A stretch of DNA of 64,000 bases from Aquiflexum sp. TKW24L (GCF_023502205.1 NZ_JAMFLG010000006.1:1-64000), one strand, 5' to 3'. Shown: positions 17,638 through 25,117, counted from the first letter of the stretch. Numbers and translations are program-made. Notes: generated from the sequence alone by a model not told the origin.

Positions 17638-19845
17638 TCAGGTTACATTAATATTTTCAAGTTCTAGTTGGTTTTTTACCAGGTCGAAGTAGACTCCTTT
17701 TGATAAAACCAATTGCTCATGTGTCCCCTGTTCTGATATTTTCCCTTGGTCGATGACTACTATTTGATCAGCGTTTTTTACTGTACTCAGTCTGTGGGCA
17801 ATGATGAATACTGTTTTGCCCTGCATGAATTGATTCAGGTTTTCCATAACCTGCCGTTCATTTTTGGCATCCAAGGCCGATGTTGCCTCATCAAAAAAGA
17901 GAATCTCAGGATCTTTATATACCGCACGGGCTATAAATAGACGTTGTTTTTGTCCTGTGCTCATGCCAACACCTTCATTGCCAATTTTTGTGTTGAAGCC
18001 AAGAGGCAATGATTGGATGTAGTCAAGGATATTGGCGATTCGGGAAGCTTTCAGTAGCTTTTCCTGGTCTATCCGGTCCTGTCCAACAGCGATATTTGCA
18101 GCAATCGTATCATTGAAAACATAACCCTCCTGCATTACTACCCCGCAGTGGTTTCGCCAGCTTTTGGCTGCAATGGATTTCAGGTCATGGCTTCCATATA
18201 AGATATCGCCGGTGGTAGGGTCATAAAATTTCAATAAAAGTTTCATCAAAGTGGTCTTACCGCTTCCACTCGCTCCGACTACTGCTGTTATTTTTCTCGG
18301 TAGTACCGTAAGGTTGATTCCATTGAGCACATTTTCATCCGCGCCTTTATACCGGAAAGAAAGGTTCTTGAGCGACAACTCCTCATCAGGATTGATATTT
18401 CGGATAAAACGGTTATTCTTTTGATCCTCATCCTCTTCTTCCGTGTCATGGATTTCGTTGAGTCTCTCCAGACTGATGCTTGCATCCTGATATGCCCTGA
18501 TAAATCCGACCAATTCGGCTATGGGACTGTTCAATTGCCCGATGATGTATTGGAGCGCCAACATCATCCCCAGGGTGAGGTTTCCTTCTATGACCAGGAT
18601 AGCAGAGGTGAATGTGATCAGGATATTCTTCAGTTCGTTGATCACAGAGGAACCGACCTCCTGTGTCTGTTCAAGAGTCAGTGATTGGATAGAGACACTA
18701 AACAACCTTGCCTGTACAAATTCCCAGCTCCATCGTTTTTGCTTTTCGGCATTATGCATTTTGATTTCCTGCATGCCGTTGATCAGTTCTATCACTGTGC
18801 TTTGCTCCTGACTCAACTGGGCAAAACGCTTATAATCCAATTCCCTGCGCCGCTTCATAAAAAACAGGATCCATACAATATAAACAATACTGCCTCCCAG
18901 AAATATCAGGAAGATAGTCAGGCTATAGTAAATAAGGACAGCTCCAAACACGACAAGATTGAAAAAAGAAAAAAGGGTATTGAGGGTGGTTCCTGTAAGC
19001 AGATTTTCTATTCTCCGATGATCCCCGATTCGCTGCATGATATCACCGGTCATCCGGGTATCAAAGTAAGAAATGGGTAGGTTCATCAGTTTGATAAAAA
19101 AGTCTGACACAAGGGAAATATTGATCCTCGTGGTAAGGTGGAGCAAGATCCAACTCCTCAGCACTTCCACGCTGGTCCTTCCTACAAACAACATGATCTG
19201 TGCAAAAAGCACAAGGTATATAAAACCTATGTCCTGATTTTGAATCCCAACATCCACAATACTCTGGGTCAGGAAAGGGAAAATCAACTGCAAGAGACTA
19301 CCCACCAATAATCCAATGCAAAGCTGAATAATCAGATTCTTATAGTTGGTCAGGTACCTAAACAGGAAGCCCAATGACCGCTTACTACTGTCCTCCCATT
19401 TTAATTTTTTGAAGTCGGGGGTGATTTCCAACAGTAGGGTGATACCTTCTTTGGAATTCTCATCAGCGTTGTTACCTATCCACCTTGCAATAAATTCTTC
19501 CTTTGACAAACTGATCAAGCCGTAGGCCGGGTCGGAAATAAAGACAACATCTTTCCTTATCCTATAAACAACAACAAAGTGGTTTTTATCATAGTGAACA
19601 ATCAGGGGAAAGGGTGCATTTTTCAGCCTTTCAAAATTCAACTTAGCCCCGATGGTCCTGAATCCCATGGCCTCTGCAGCCTCACTCAACTTAAGCAAAC
19701 TGCTACCCTCCCTTGTCGTCTCTGAAATATCCCTTATCTCCTGCAGTGATATCAGCTTGCCATAGTGCTTGGCAACGATGCGAAGACAGGTAGGCCCACA
19801 GTCCTTGGAATCGGGTTGTTTGTAGAATGGGAAGGTGGGTTTCAA
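17638..19845 (-). CDS. C39-peptidase-containing ABC transporter (peptide processing and export)
   Basis: 735 residues in three parts. Residues 1-~140 are a C39 peptidase with all key residues: Gln10, catalytic Cys16 in KDCGPTCL, His89 in KNHFVVVY and Asp105 in ISDPAYG. Residues ~160-480 are the six-helix exporter domain. Residues ~490-735 are the ATPase with Walker A GASGSGKTT, a variant signature STGQKQR in place of LSGGQ, Walker B ILFFDEATSALD and H-loop IIAHRLS. The family cleaves GG leaders and exports the core through the inner membrane. The natural substrates are the precursors P1-P4 on both sides of it. It begins at ATG 19845 and is closely followed by HlyD. Confidence 0.95.
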   Translation of the reverse strand: MKPTFPFYKQPDSKDCGPTCLRIVAKHYGKLISLQEIRDISETTREGSSLLKLSEAAEAMGFRTIGAKLNFERLKNAPFPLIVHYDKNHFVVVYRIRKDVVFISDPAYGLISLSKEEFIARWIGNNADENSKEGITLLLEITPDFKKLKWEDSSKRSLGFLFRYLTNYKNLIIQLCIGLLVGSLLQLIFPFLTQSIVDVGIQNQDIGFIYLVLFAQIMLFVGRTSVEVLRSWILLHLTTRINISLVSDFFIKLMNLPISYFDTRMTGDIMQRIGDHRRIENLLTGTTLNTLFSFFNLVVFGAVLIYYSLTIFLIFLGGSIVYIVWILFFMKRRRELDYKRFAQLSQEQSTVIELINGMQEIKMHNAEKQKRWSWEFVQARLFSVSIQSLTLEQTQEVGSSVINELKNILITFTSAILVIEGNLTLGMMLALQYIIGQLNSPIAELVGFIRAYQDASISLERLNEIHDTEEEDEDQKNNRFIRNINPDEELSLKNLSFRYKGADENVLNGINLTVLPRKITAVVGASGSGKTTLMKLLLKFYDPTTGDILYGSHDLKSIAAKSWRNHCGVVMQEGYVFNDTIAANIAVGQDRIDQEKLLKASRIANILDYIQSLPLGFNTKIGNEGVGMSTGQKQRLFIARAVYKDPEILFFDEATSALDAKNERQVMENLNQFMQGKTVFIIAHRLSTVKNADQIVVIDQGKISEQGTHEQLVLSKGVYFDLVKNQLELENINVT

Positions 19846-19899
19846 AATGTGTTTGCTAAGTAAGTTTAAGAAAAAACCGAAACTATTTACCCTGTCATT

Positions 19900-21033
19900 T
19901 TATTTACTTAAGTTAATTCTAACAAAACCCATTTCGTCATCTAAATTTATAAATACCCATAAGCTCCCATTTTTCGCAAAATACAAACCTTGGGTATAAG
20001 ATAAATCAGGTATTTCTAATTCGTTTATAAGATTAAATTCCGCATCAAACACAGACAAATAATTCTTTATTTCTTTTGTCTTTGGAACTAAAGCCAGATC
20101 ATTATCAATCTCATGAAAAACTCTAGTAGATGACAGGCGCAAATATTGTTTATTTAATGAATCCCATACAGGTGGGTAATATTTTACTTGCTCTAAAAAA
20201 GATTGAAATTCTTTTTGCATATGCGCCCTGGAGGCGATGTTAATCCCATTCATGCTTTTTACGATTTTAGGAGTCTTTTTTGGACTATAATCTATAAATT
20301 TCAGAAAATCCTCTTTAGGATCGAACAATACGATTTCATTAGAAAATTCAAAACTCACAATTATGGTGTTGTTTTCGTATTTTAAATATACCTCGGGGTC
20401 AATAAAAATAGATGTATTTTCAATCGCCAAAATTAAATCAGCATATGATTTTTTCGAATTAAGGTTAAATCTTTTAAATGTGTCATGTTCAATTGACAAC
20501 ATATCCAGGTAAACTTCTTTTTTAATATTATCGTACCCAAGACCAAAAACCTTCAATTCGTTTGATTCCACAAAAACTTGATTACGTGGAATCTCACCAT
20601 AAATGGCCCCACCCAAATCTTTGGAATTGATCCAATCCACACCTTGCTTTAAGCTTCCGTTGCAATCAAAGATCGAAGACTTTTCATAAGACATTATAAA
20701 AAATCGACAATCTTTCATAACATTGAAGGTGTAGAAGTATTCACCTGTTCCATTAGGCCCTTCTTTTTCAAATGAATATTTCTTTGCAAATGACAGTGTA
20801 TTCAAATCCAATTCATCTACGGAATGATCAAATTCATTATAGGAGAAAATTGAGTTTCTTTCATTATCCAAATCCGAAATAGCAAGGAACCTAGTCAAAT
20901 CCAGATTTTTACCATTTGAATTAATTCTCACAGTATCAAGTGAATAATTAAGTGATTGATACTCATTTTCAAGTTTACCTTTTGTACAAGAGATCGAAAT
21001 CCATAGTATTGCAAAAATTTTTAAATATTTCAT
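19900..21033 (-). CDS. DUF4221-type 6-bladed propeller lipoprotein behind P3
   Basis: About 377 residues from the ATG at 21033 (MKYLKIFAILWISISC, lipobox Cys 16); earlier in-frame ATGs overlap the precursor and are rejected. It shows the family marks shared with the 25-33 kb array: 'SLDTVRINSNGKNLDL' near the mature N-terminus, 'FEKEGPNGTGEYF' (about residue 94) and 'FAKNGSLWVFINLDDEMGFVRI' at the C-terminus. DUF4221 proteins are predicted propellers on the outside of the membrane, with unknown function. It follows precursor P3 after a strong terminator hairpin and precedes the exporter gene. It is the most diverged paralogue, lower in G+C than its neighbours. A protective (immunity) or binding role is a guess. 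Confidence 0.75.
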   Translation of the reverse strand: MKYLKIFAILWISISCTKGKLENEYQSLNYSLDTVRINSNGKNLDLTRFLAISDLDNERNSIFSYNEFDHSVDELDLNTLSFAKKYSFEKEGPNGTGEYFYTFNVMKDCRFFIMSYEKSSIFDCNGSLKQGVDWINSKDLGGAIYGEIPRNQVFVESNELKVFGLGYDNIKKEVYLDMLSIEHDTFKRFNLNSKKSYADLILAIENTSIFIDPEVYLKYENNTIIVSFEFSNEIVLFDPKEDFLKFIDYSPKKTPKIVKSMNGINIASRAHMQKEFQSFLEQVKYYPPVWDSLNKQYLRLSSTRVFHEIDNDLALVPKTKEIKNYLSVFDAEFNLINELEIPDLSYTQGLYFAKNGSLWVFINLDDEMGFVRINLSK

Positions 21034-21048
21034 AAAGATTGTTTCAGC

Positions 21049-21086
21049 TAGAAAAAGAAGCCAAAAAAACCTGGCTTCTTTTTCTA
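21049..21086 (-). terminator. Terminator hairpin between P3 and its lipoprotein gene
   Basis: TAGAAAAAGAAGCC (21049-21062) and GGCTTCTTTTTCTA (21073-21086) pair over 14 bp with a 10-nt loop. On the minus strand the 3' arm ends in a T-rich run, so it resembles an intrinsic terminator. It ends about 16 bp before the ATG of the lipoprotein gene. Confidence 0.8.
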
Positions 21087-21106
21087 ATTTAAGAATTGGA
21101 TTAAGT

Positions 21107-21304
21107 TTAGGCTTTCCTACACCACCCATTTTCGGAAGCATCACTACAAGTATCTCCAGGACAGCATCGAACCGTAGATGAACATCGTGTTACACTACAT
21201 GGTGATCCAGAACCCCCATACCCTCCCGTAATCTTTTTCATCTGACTTCTCTGAAGCACTTCATCTGAAGTGAGCCTCAGCATTTCTAAACTTAACTTTT
21301 TCAT
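21107..21304 (-). CDS. GG-leader peptide precursor P3
   Basis: 65 residues from the ATG at 21304 (the ATG at 21331 adds an A-rich extension and is rejected). The leader MKKLSLEMLRLTSDEVL… ends MKKITGG at 27-28. The 37-residue core is the most Cys-rich of the set: six Cys including an adjacent pair (S-P-C … R-C … R-C-C-P-G-D-T-C … W-C). It could form three disulfides. The spacing differs from P1, P2 and P4, so it is a separate core type on the same leader. It is followed by a terminator and a DUF4221 lipoprotein gene, and preceded by a duplicated fragment of the VKOR gene. Confidence 0.87.
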   Translation of the reverse strand: MKKLSLEMLRLTSDEVLQRSQMKKITGGYGGSGSPCSVTRCSSTVRCCPGDTCSDASENGWCRKA

Positions 21305-21374
21305 AGATTTTTTTTTTTGATTGTTGAACATTTATTAAATCGGTATTCGACGCTAATCTTGCTCAGGTTATTTG

Positions 21375-21415
21375 GGTCACCCCGAGCTGTGACCATTCAT
21401 CGCGATAGAATATTT
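21375..21415 (-). promoter_or_regulatory. Conserved leader element of P3
   Basis: GGTCAC (21375-21380) and GTGACC (21389-21394) form a 6-bp stem with an 8-nt loop that differs from the other copies, next to TCGCGA (21400-21405). It is 71 bp before the P3 start. Stem kept, loop changed: the pattern expected of a structured RNA or a palindromic operator. Confidence 0.75.
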
Positions 21416-21437
21416 TTAATACAATTATTTTAAACTT

Positions 21438-21720
21438 TTATACCAAGACATATTTCAGATCCTCCACAGTATAGCTCTCTGGCAGCTCATGCCCATTGAT
21501 AAATATCGTTGGGGTATGGGTAATCTGCTCTGCTTCACACCATTTTTCCATCTTTTTTATGATTTCTTCCTGTCTTTTCAGTTCCCCATTCAAGGGGTAT
21601 TTTGAGGCAAATACAGAGTAGTTCTTTTCCTTTGGGATATACCAATCATCCAAGGCCCGCATTGTATAAGCTAAATCCCCTTTGGATGCTACTCCCATCA
21701 AGTGCCTGACAGTATTTAGT
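21438..21720 (-). pseudogene. 3' fragment of the VKOR-thioredoxin gene
   Basis: 87 open codons (ATG at 21701) closely match the last ~85 residues of the protein at 23196-24767, including 'DDWY' and the final 'TPTIFINGHELPESYTVEDLKYVLV' region. Homology starts at about 21720 inside the last codons of the propeller gene (21716-22795), where the end …aaattaaac joins …taaatactg. The CGPC thioredoxin site and the membrane domain are absent, so the fragment cannot act as an oxidase. It is the scar of the duplication that gave rise to P3 or P4. Confidence 0.88.
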
Positions 21721-22795
21721 TTAATTTCACAATCCCAATTATTGGATTTTTCTCCTCAATTGTTTTGTCTTCAAATTCAAATTTTTTGATATAATAAAAA
21801 AGGTCTTCCTTCAAGACCAATGGCCTCAAAAACACAGGATCACCATCTTCATCGATCAGCCCACCTTGAAGATTATAACCCTTCTTATTTTTTTTGTCAT
21901 ATAAAAACTTAAACCGCTCCCAATCTTGCTCATATTCCAAAATATAATAGGAGGTACTGTTGAATATATTAATAAGCAATAGGGTCTGGTATCCACTTTC
22001 GTCTAATGATTGCTTCCTTTCAAATTGGAACTTTACTGCCGGCACTACAATATTGTTCTCCATGACCTGATACAAAGTATCGCGGATCATGTTTTCAGGT
22101 GTAAGGACTGGCATAAACATATACAGTCCTTCTTCAATATCAGATAACCAAAATCTAAATCCCGCTCCTCCGATATGGACATGATCCAAAATGATGGTTC
22201 TAAACGGAATGGTATCAGAAATTTGGTAAGCATCATCCAGCTTGTAAATATTGGTTTGATTAGCAAAGTTATCACCAATCTTTATCCCAATCTCCTCAGA
22301 AACTGTCCACAGCTCTCCATCCAAAATTTTTAAATAGTTGAGGTGATAATCAAGTTTTCTTTCTTCGATCAACTGATAGTTCGAGTCATAGACCATCAAT
22401 TTGTTCCATGCCGAAACATAAATATTGCCTGTAGCTTCATCAATATCCATAGAGGTAACACTCTTATACTCCCCAGGCCCTTCCCCTTGCTTACCTAAGA
22501 ATTGGATAAAGTTCCCTTCCATATCAAAAATTGAAATTCTTTTGATGTCGGAAATTAATAACCTGTTCCGATGTAGCTTAACTTCAAAAATATGCCCTAA
22601 AAAAACTCCGTTTTTGGTTTCTAATTGAATTCTAGCTTCTTCTTGAGACATTTCAGATAAAAGAACCGGTGCATGAACACTATTGGGTATTGGTATGGTC
22701 ACCAAGCCAGAATCAGGGCTTTCCTTACAACCTGCCATGACTATACTTATAATTAAATAAGTGCAAATTTTTTGTGAAATTTTTTTCTTTAGCAT
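21716..22795 (-). CDS. 6-bladed propeller lipoprotein behind P4
   Basis: 359 residues. The signal peptide and lipobox are …IVMAGC (Cys about 23). 'ETKNGVFLGHIFEVKLHRNRLLISD' begins the first blade, and 'FLGKQGEGPGEY' (about residues 96-107) is the conserved G-x-G-P-G-E-Y motif of BF3164-like 6-bladed propellers (PF17170 class). It ends 'EEKNPIIGIVKLN', almost the same as the disrupted paralogue at 12560 (…ESNPIIGIVKLK). It is predicted to be anchored to the cell surface or periplasmic face. It lies 77 bp after the restored stop of precursor P4, behind a terminator hairpin. Such propellers often accompany small secreted precursors in Bacteroidota; their function is not known. Confidence 0.85.
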   Translation of the reverse strand: MLKKKISQKICTYLIISIVMAGCKESPDSGLVTIPIPNSVHAPVLLSEMSQEEARIQLETKNGVFLGHIFEVKLHRNRLLISDIKRISIFDMEGNFIQFLGKQGEGPGEYKSVTSMDIDEATGNIYVSAWNKLMVYDSNYQLIEERKLDYHLNYLKILDGELWTVSEEIGIKIGDNFANQTNIYKLDDAYQISDTIPFRTIILDHVHIGGAGFRFWLSDIEEGLYMFMPVLTPENMIRDTLYQVMENNIVVPAVKFQFERKQSLDESGYQTLLLINIFNSTSYYILEYEQDWERFKFLYDKKNKKGYNLQGGLIDEDGDPVFLRPLVLKEDLFYYIKKFEFEDKTIEEKNPIIGIVKLN

Positions 22796-22817
22796 GTTTT
22801 CAAAGATTTTTTTAACT

Positions 22818-22845
22818 AAAAGGAGAGCTTACAAGCCCTCCTTTT
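22818..22845 (-). terminator. Terminator hairpin between P4 and its propeller gene
   Basis: AAAAGGAG … CTCCTTTT with an inner GCTT/AAGC extension (22818-22845). On the minus strand it is followed by AGTTAAAAAAATC rather than a T tract, but the 3' arm itself ends in TTTT. It occupies the same place as the hairpins after P2 and P3. Confidence 0.65.
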
Positions 22846-22871
22846 ATCATTTTTCAACTTTAATCTATTCC

Positions 22872-23089
22872 TTAAGATTGAGGAACACAATGACCATTAG
22901 ATCCATAAACTACTCGACATATTTCCGTTGGGTTCGTTGTACAATCGTAAAGTGTAAAGAGTCCAGATCCACAACTGCAAACCCATTTACAAGTAAACCC
23001 CCATACCCTCCCGTAATCTTCTTCATCTGACTTCTTCCCAATACTTCATCAGAAGTAAGCCTTAGCATTTCTAAACTTAACTTTTTCAT
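22872..23089 (-). pseudogene. GG-leader precursor P4 with apparent frameshift
   Basis: The leader (MKKLSLEMLRLTSDEVL…, GG at 27-28) opens at ATG 23089. As sequenced, the frame runs to 22910 and gives a core without Cys (GGLLVNGFAVV…). One added base in the G5 run at 22998-23002 moves it into a frame ending at 22872 that encodes a six-Cys core: F-T-C-K-W-V-C-S-C-G … Y-D-C … E-I-C … G-H-C-V-P-Q-S. That core has the C-x-C-G start and late C … G … C seen in P1 and P2, and the restored length (72 residues) fits the set. It could be a decayed gene, a phase-variable tract or a sequencing error. Confidence 0.8.
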
Positions 23090-23131
23090 GTTTTTAAAAA
23101 TTAAAATGTTATTTGGAACCCCAGACATTAA

Positions 23132-23173
23132 GGTCAGCTAGAGCTTCTGACCATTCATCGCGATCGAATATTT
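23132..23173 (-). promoter_or_regulatory. Conserved leader element of P4
   Basis: GGTCAG (23132-23137) and CTGACC (23147-23152) form a 6-bp stem next to TCGCGA (23158-23163), 43 bp before the P4 start and about 20 bp after the VKOR stop. It is kept although the P4 frame is broken. Confidence 0.75.
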
Positions 23174-23195
23174 TTAATGCCATTATTTTAAACTT

Positions 23196-24767
23196 TTATA
23201 CCAAGACATATTTCAGATCCTCCACAGTATAGCTCTCTGGCAGCTCATGCCCATTGATGAAGATCGTTGGGGTATGGGTAATCTGCTCTGCTTCACACCA
23301 GGCTTCCATCTTTTTTACAGTGTCTTCCTGTCTTTTCAGTTCTCCATTCAATGGGTACTTTGAGGCAAATACAGAGTAGTCCTTGACATTAGGCAAATAC
23401 CAATCATCCAAAGCCTTCCTTGTATAAGCTGCATCTCCTTTGGATGCTACTCCCATCAGGTGCCTGACAGTATTCAGTTTGACTTCATCATTGCCGCCGG
23501 AAAGAAATAAAATCTGTAGGTCGATATTCCCTGCTTCATACAGTTCCTCTAACAAGGGATGGGTTTTGGCACAGGGACCGCAATAAGGATTGCATACTTT
23601 GAGGATATGGTACTTTGAAGATTCACCTTTTAGGAAGATTCCCAAACCTTCAGGATTTGACGTGATTTTTCTGGAACCGGAAGCTAAAAAATCGAATACT
23701 TCCCTATTTGACATAAACTTAGCCAATTTACTTTTATACCTATATTTCTCGCCTTTTGAGAGTAGGAAAGGCTTTAACTTTAACCAGATCAGGATACTTG
23801 CCAAGGAAAGAAAAGTAAATAGGCTCAACTCCATCAATCCTGTAGGATCAAGGTTGGTCAATAGCATCTGACTTGAGACAAACTCCAAGATCAGTACCCC
23901 GGAAATCCATAGGCAGAGCAGACACCATTTTTTGATTTTCACTCCCTGATAGTATAGCGAAATGGGTACAATTACCAAGCTTGCAAAACTTAGGGTTTTC
24001 AATAATTGCAAGGCTGATCCGGAAAATGAGGTTATCATCAATAAGGAAACCCCTGAGAAAAAATAAGCGAATGCTATACTGCTGAGACTGATTGATCCGC
24101 CGAGTGAAAATGAATCCAAAACTGTATTGCAGTCCACAGTTTTTCCCCCTGAGCAGAATTCTTTTATAGCAGCATTTTCCTTATCAATTTCGGTCCAGAG
24201 TAAGACTGCTGAGATCAGGAGGCCAGCGGATTTTAAGAAAAATAAAGACCACACACCGATCAAGTAGCTTACATTTCCATCCAAACTTCCCAATAATCCA
24301 ATAAGCCACAAAATCCCTACTGTTCCCAGTAGGAAGATTAAAGAAAGATATGTCAGGTTTTCTTTTCTCCTTTTTTCATACCCCGGCTCCGAAGCATTTT
24401 CTTTTTTTTCTATAAGGAGGGTTATGCCTGTCCACTTTGTTACAAATTCCTTTCGGGAAATCTCAGAAATTTTTCCTTTTTCATCCAAATAAGTCACCTT
24501 ATCTTCAGAGACTTTAGATACGCAACTGAAAATAGGATAGGAGTCTCCATTCATTTGGACCACACTAGGCAGGGGAATCTGATCTAGCTTATCTTCCCCG
24601 ATCTGAATGGCGAGGCTGTCAACTTTGTATTTGGTAAGTGTATCTGAAATGGATAGTAGACTCTCTTGCTCTGGGTGTGAATCAATAAGATCATTTAAAA
24701 AATGGCTTGTAAAAGGGATTTCAAGCAGCTCAAGCAACTTTCTTGTGACTAAGTAGGAATTTTTCAT
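23196..24767 (-). CDS. VKOR-thioredoxin fusion with inactive C39-like N-terminus
   Basis: 523 residues in three parts. Residues 1-~120 look like a C39-peptidase fold ('SYPIFSCVSKVSEDKVTYLDEKGKI…F…WTGITLLIE') without the catalytic Cys or His, so non-proteolytic. Residues ~137-330 are a VKOR-type membrane domain with paired Cys205/Cys213 and the active-site W-C282-LL-C285. Residues ~370-523 are a thioredoxin-like domain with C396-G-P-C399 (CNPYCGPC). The family makes disulfides in exported proteins using quinone, which fits the Cys-rich precursors encoded next to it. The degenerate C39 part may bind GG leaders. It leads the operon on the minus strand; its 3' end is duplicated at 21438-21720. 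Confidence 0.9.
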   Translation of the reverse strand: MKNSYLVTRKLLELLEIPFTSHFLNDLIDSHPEQESLLSISDTLTKYKVDSLAIQIGEDKLDQIPLPSVVQMNGDSYPIFSCVSKVSEDKVTYLDEKGKISEISRKEFVTKWTGITLLIEKKENASEPGYEKRRKENLTYLSLIFLLGTVGILWLIGLLGSLDGNVSYLIGVWSLFFLKSAGLLISAVLLWTEIDKENAAIKEFCSGGKTVDCNTVLDSFSLGGSISLSSIAFAYFFSGVSLLMITSFSGSALQLLKTLSFASLVIVPISLYYQGVKIKKWCLLCLWISGVLILEFVSSQMLLTNLDPTGLMELSLFTFLSLASILIWLKLKPFLLSKGEKYRYKSKLAKFMSNREVFDFLASGSRKITSNPEGLGIFLKGESSKYHILKVCNPYCGPCAKTHPLLEELYEAGNIDLQILFLSGGNDEVKLNTVRHLMGVASKGDAAYTRKALDDWYLPNVKDYSVFASKYPLNGELKRQEDTVKKMEAWCEAEQITHTPTIFINGHELPESYTVEDLKYVLV

Positions 24768-25117
24768 ACTATAACATTGCCTTTAAAAGAAGATGTTTTT
24801 GTAATAGAACTTGTTTAAACCACAAGTAACTAAACCTAAATATAATTTATAATATATCCAAAAGATGAACTCTAACCAGACTCTTTTTACCAGTCAAAAA
24901 TGGACGTTCAGATTTCTAAAAACCAAACAATCTTCTAAACTCATCGTTGTACCCCCCCCCCACCAACAACTAAACAGGAAGTAAAATATGAGATTCCAGA
25001 ATAAAACTTTTTTTGCAGTTGATCAAAATAAAAAATAGAAATATACCTTTGGTGAAATATGGTAGAGATAGGCTGCGCGAGATAAGTGGGAATAAGCAAT
25101 GCGATATCATATTGTGA
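24768..25117. other. Upstream region of the secretion operon
   Basis: About 350 bases, AT-rich, no gene on either strand. It must hold the promoter for the VKOR gene, but I see no clear TAnnTTTG/TTG pair. It contains a run of ten C (24952-24961), i.e. G10 in the sense of the operon, about 185 bp before the VKOR start. Confidence 0.6.
24952..24961. repeat. C10 homopolymer upstream of the VKOR operon
   Basis: Ten consecutive C in otherwise AT-rich DNA. Tracts this long are prone to slippage, and within a promoter region they can switch expression; whether this one does is unknown. Confidence 0.8.

Noticed and set aside
22998-23002. Programmed ribosomal frameshift in P4
   Set aside because: There is no classical slippery heptamer with a downstream pseudoknot, and the sister genes need no shift; decay, phase variation or sequencing error are simpler.
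12104-23173. TCGCGA elements as phage or transposon attachment sites
   Set aside because: There are no integrase or transposase genes, and each copy has a fixed position relative to a precursor start, which suits regulation or duplication.
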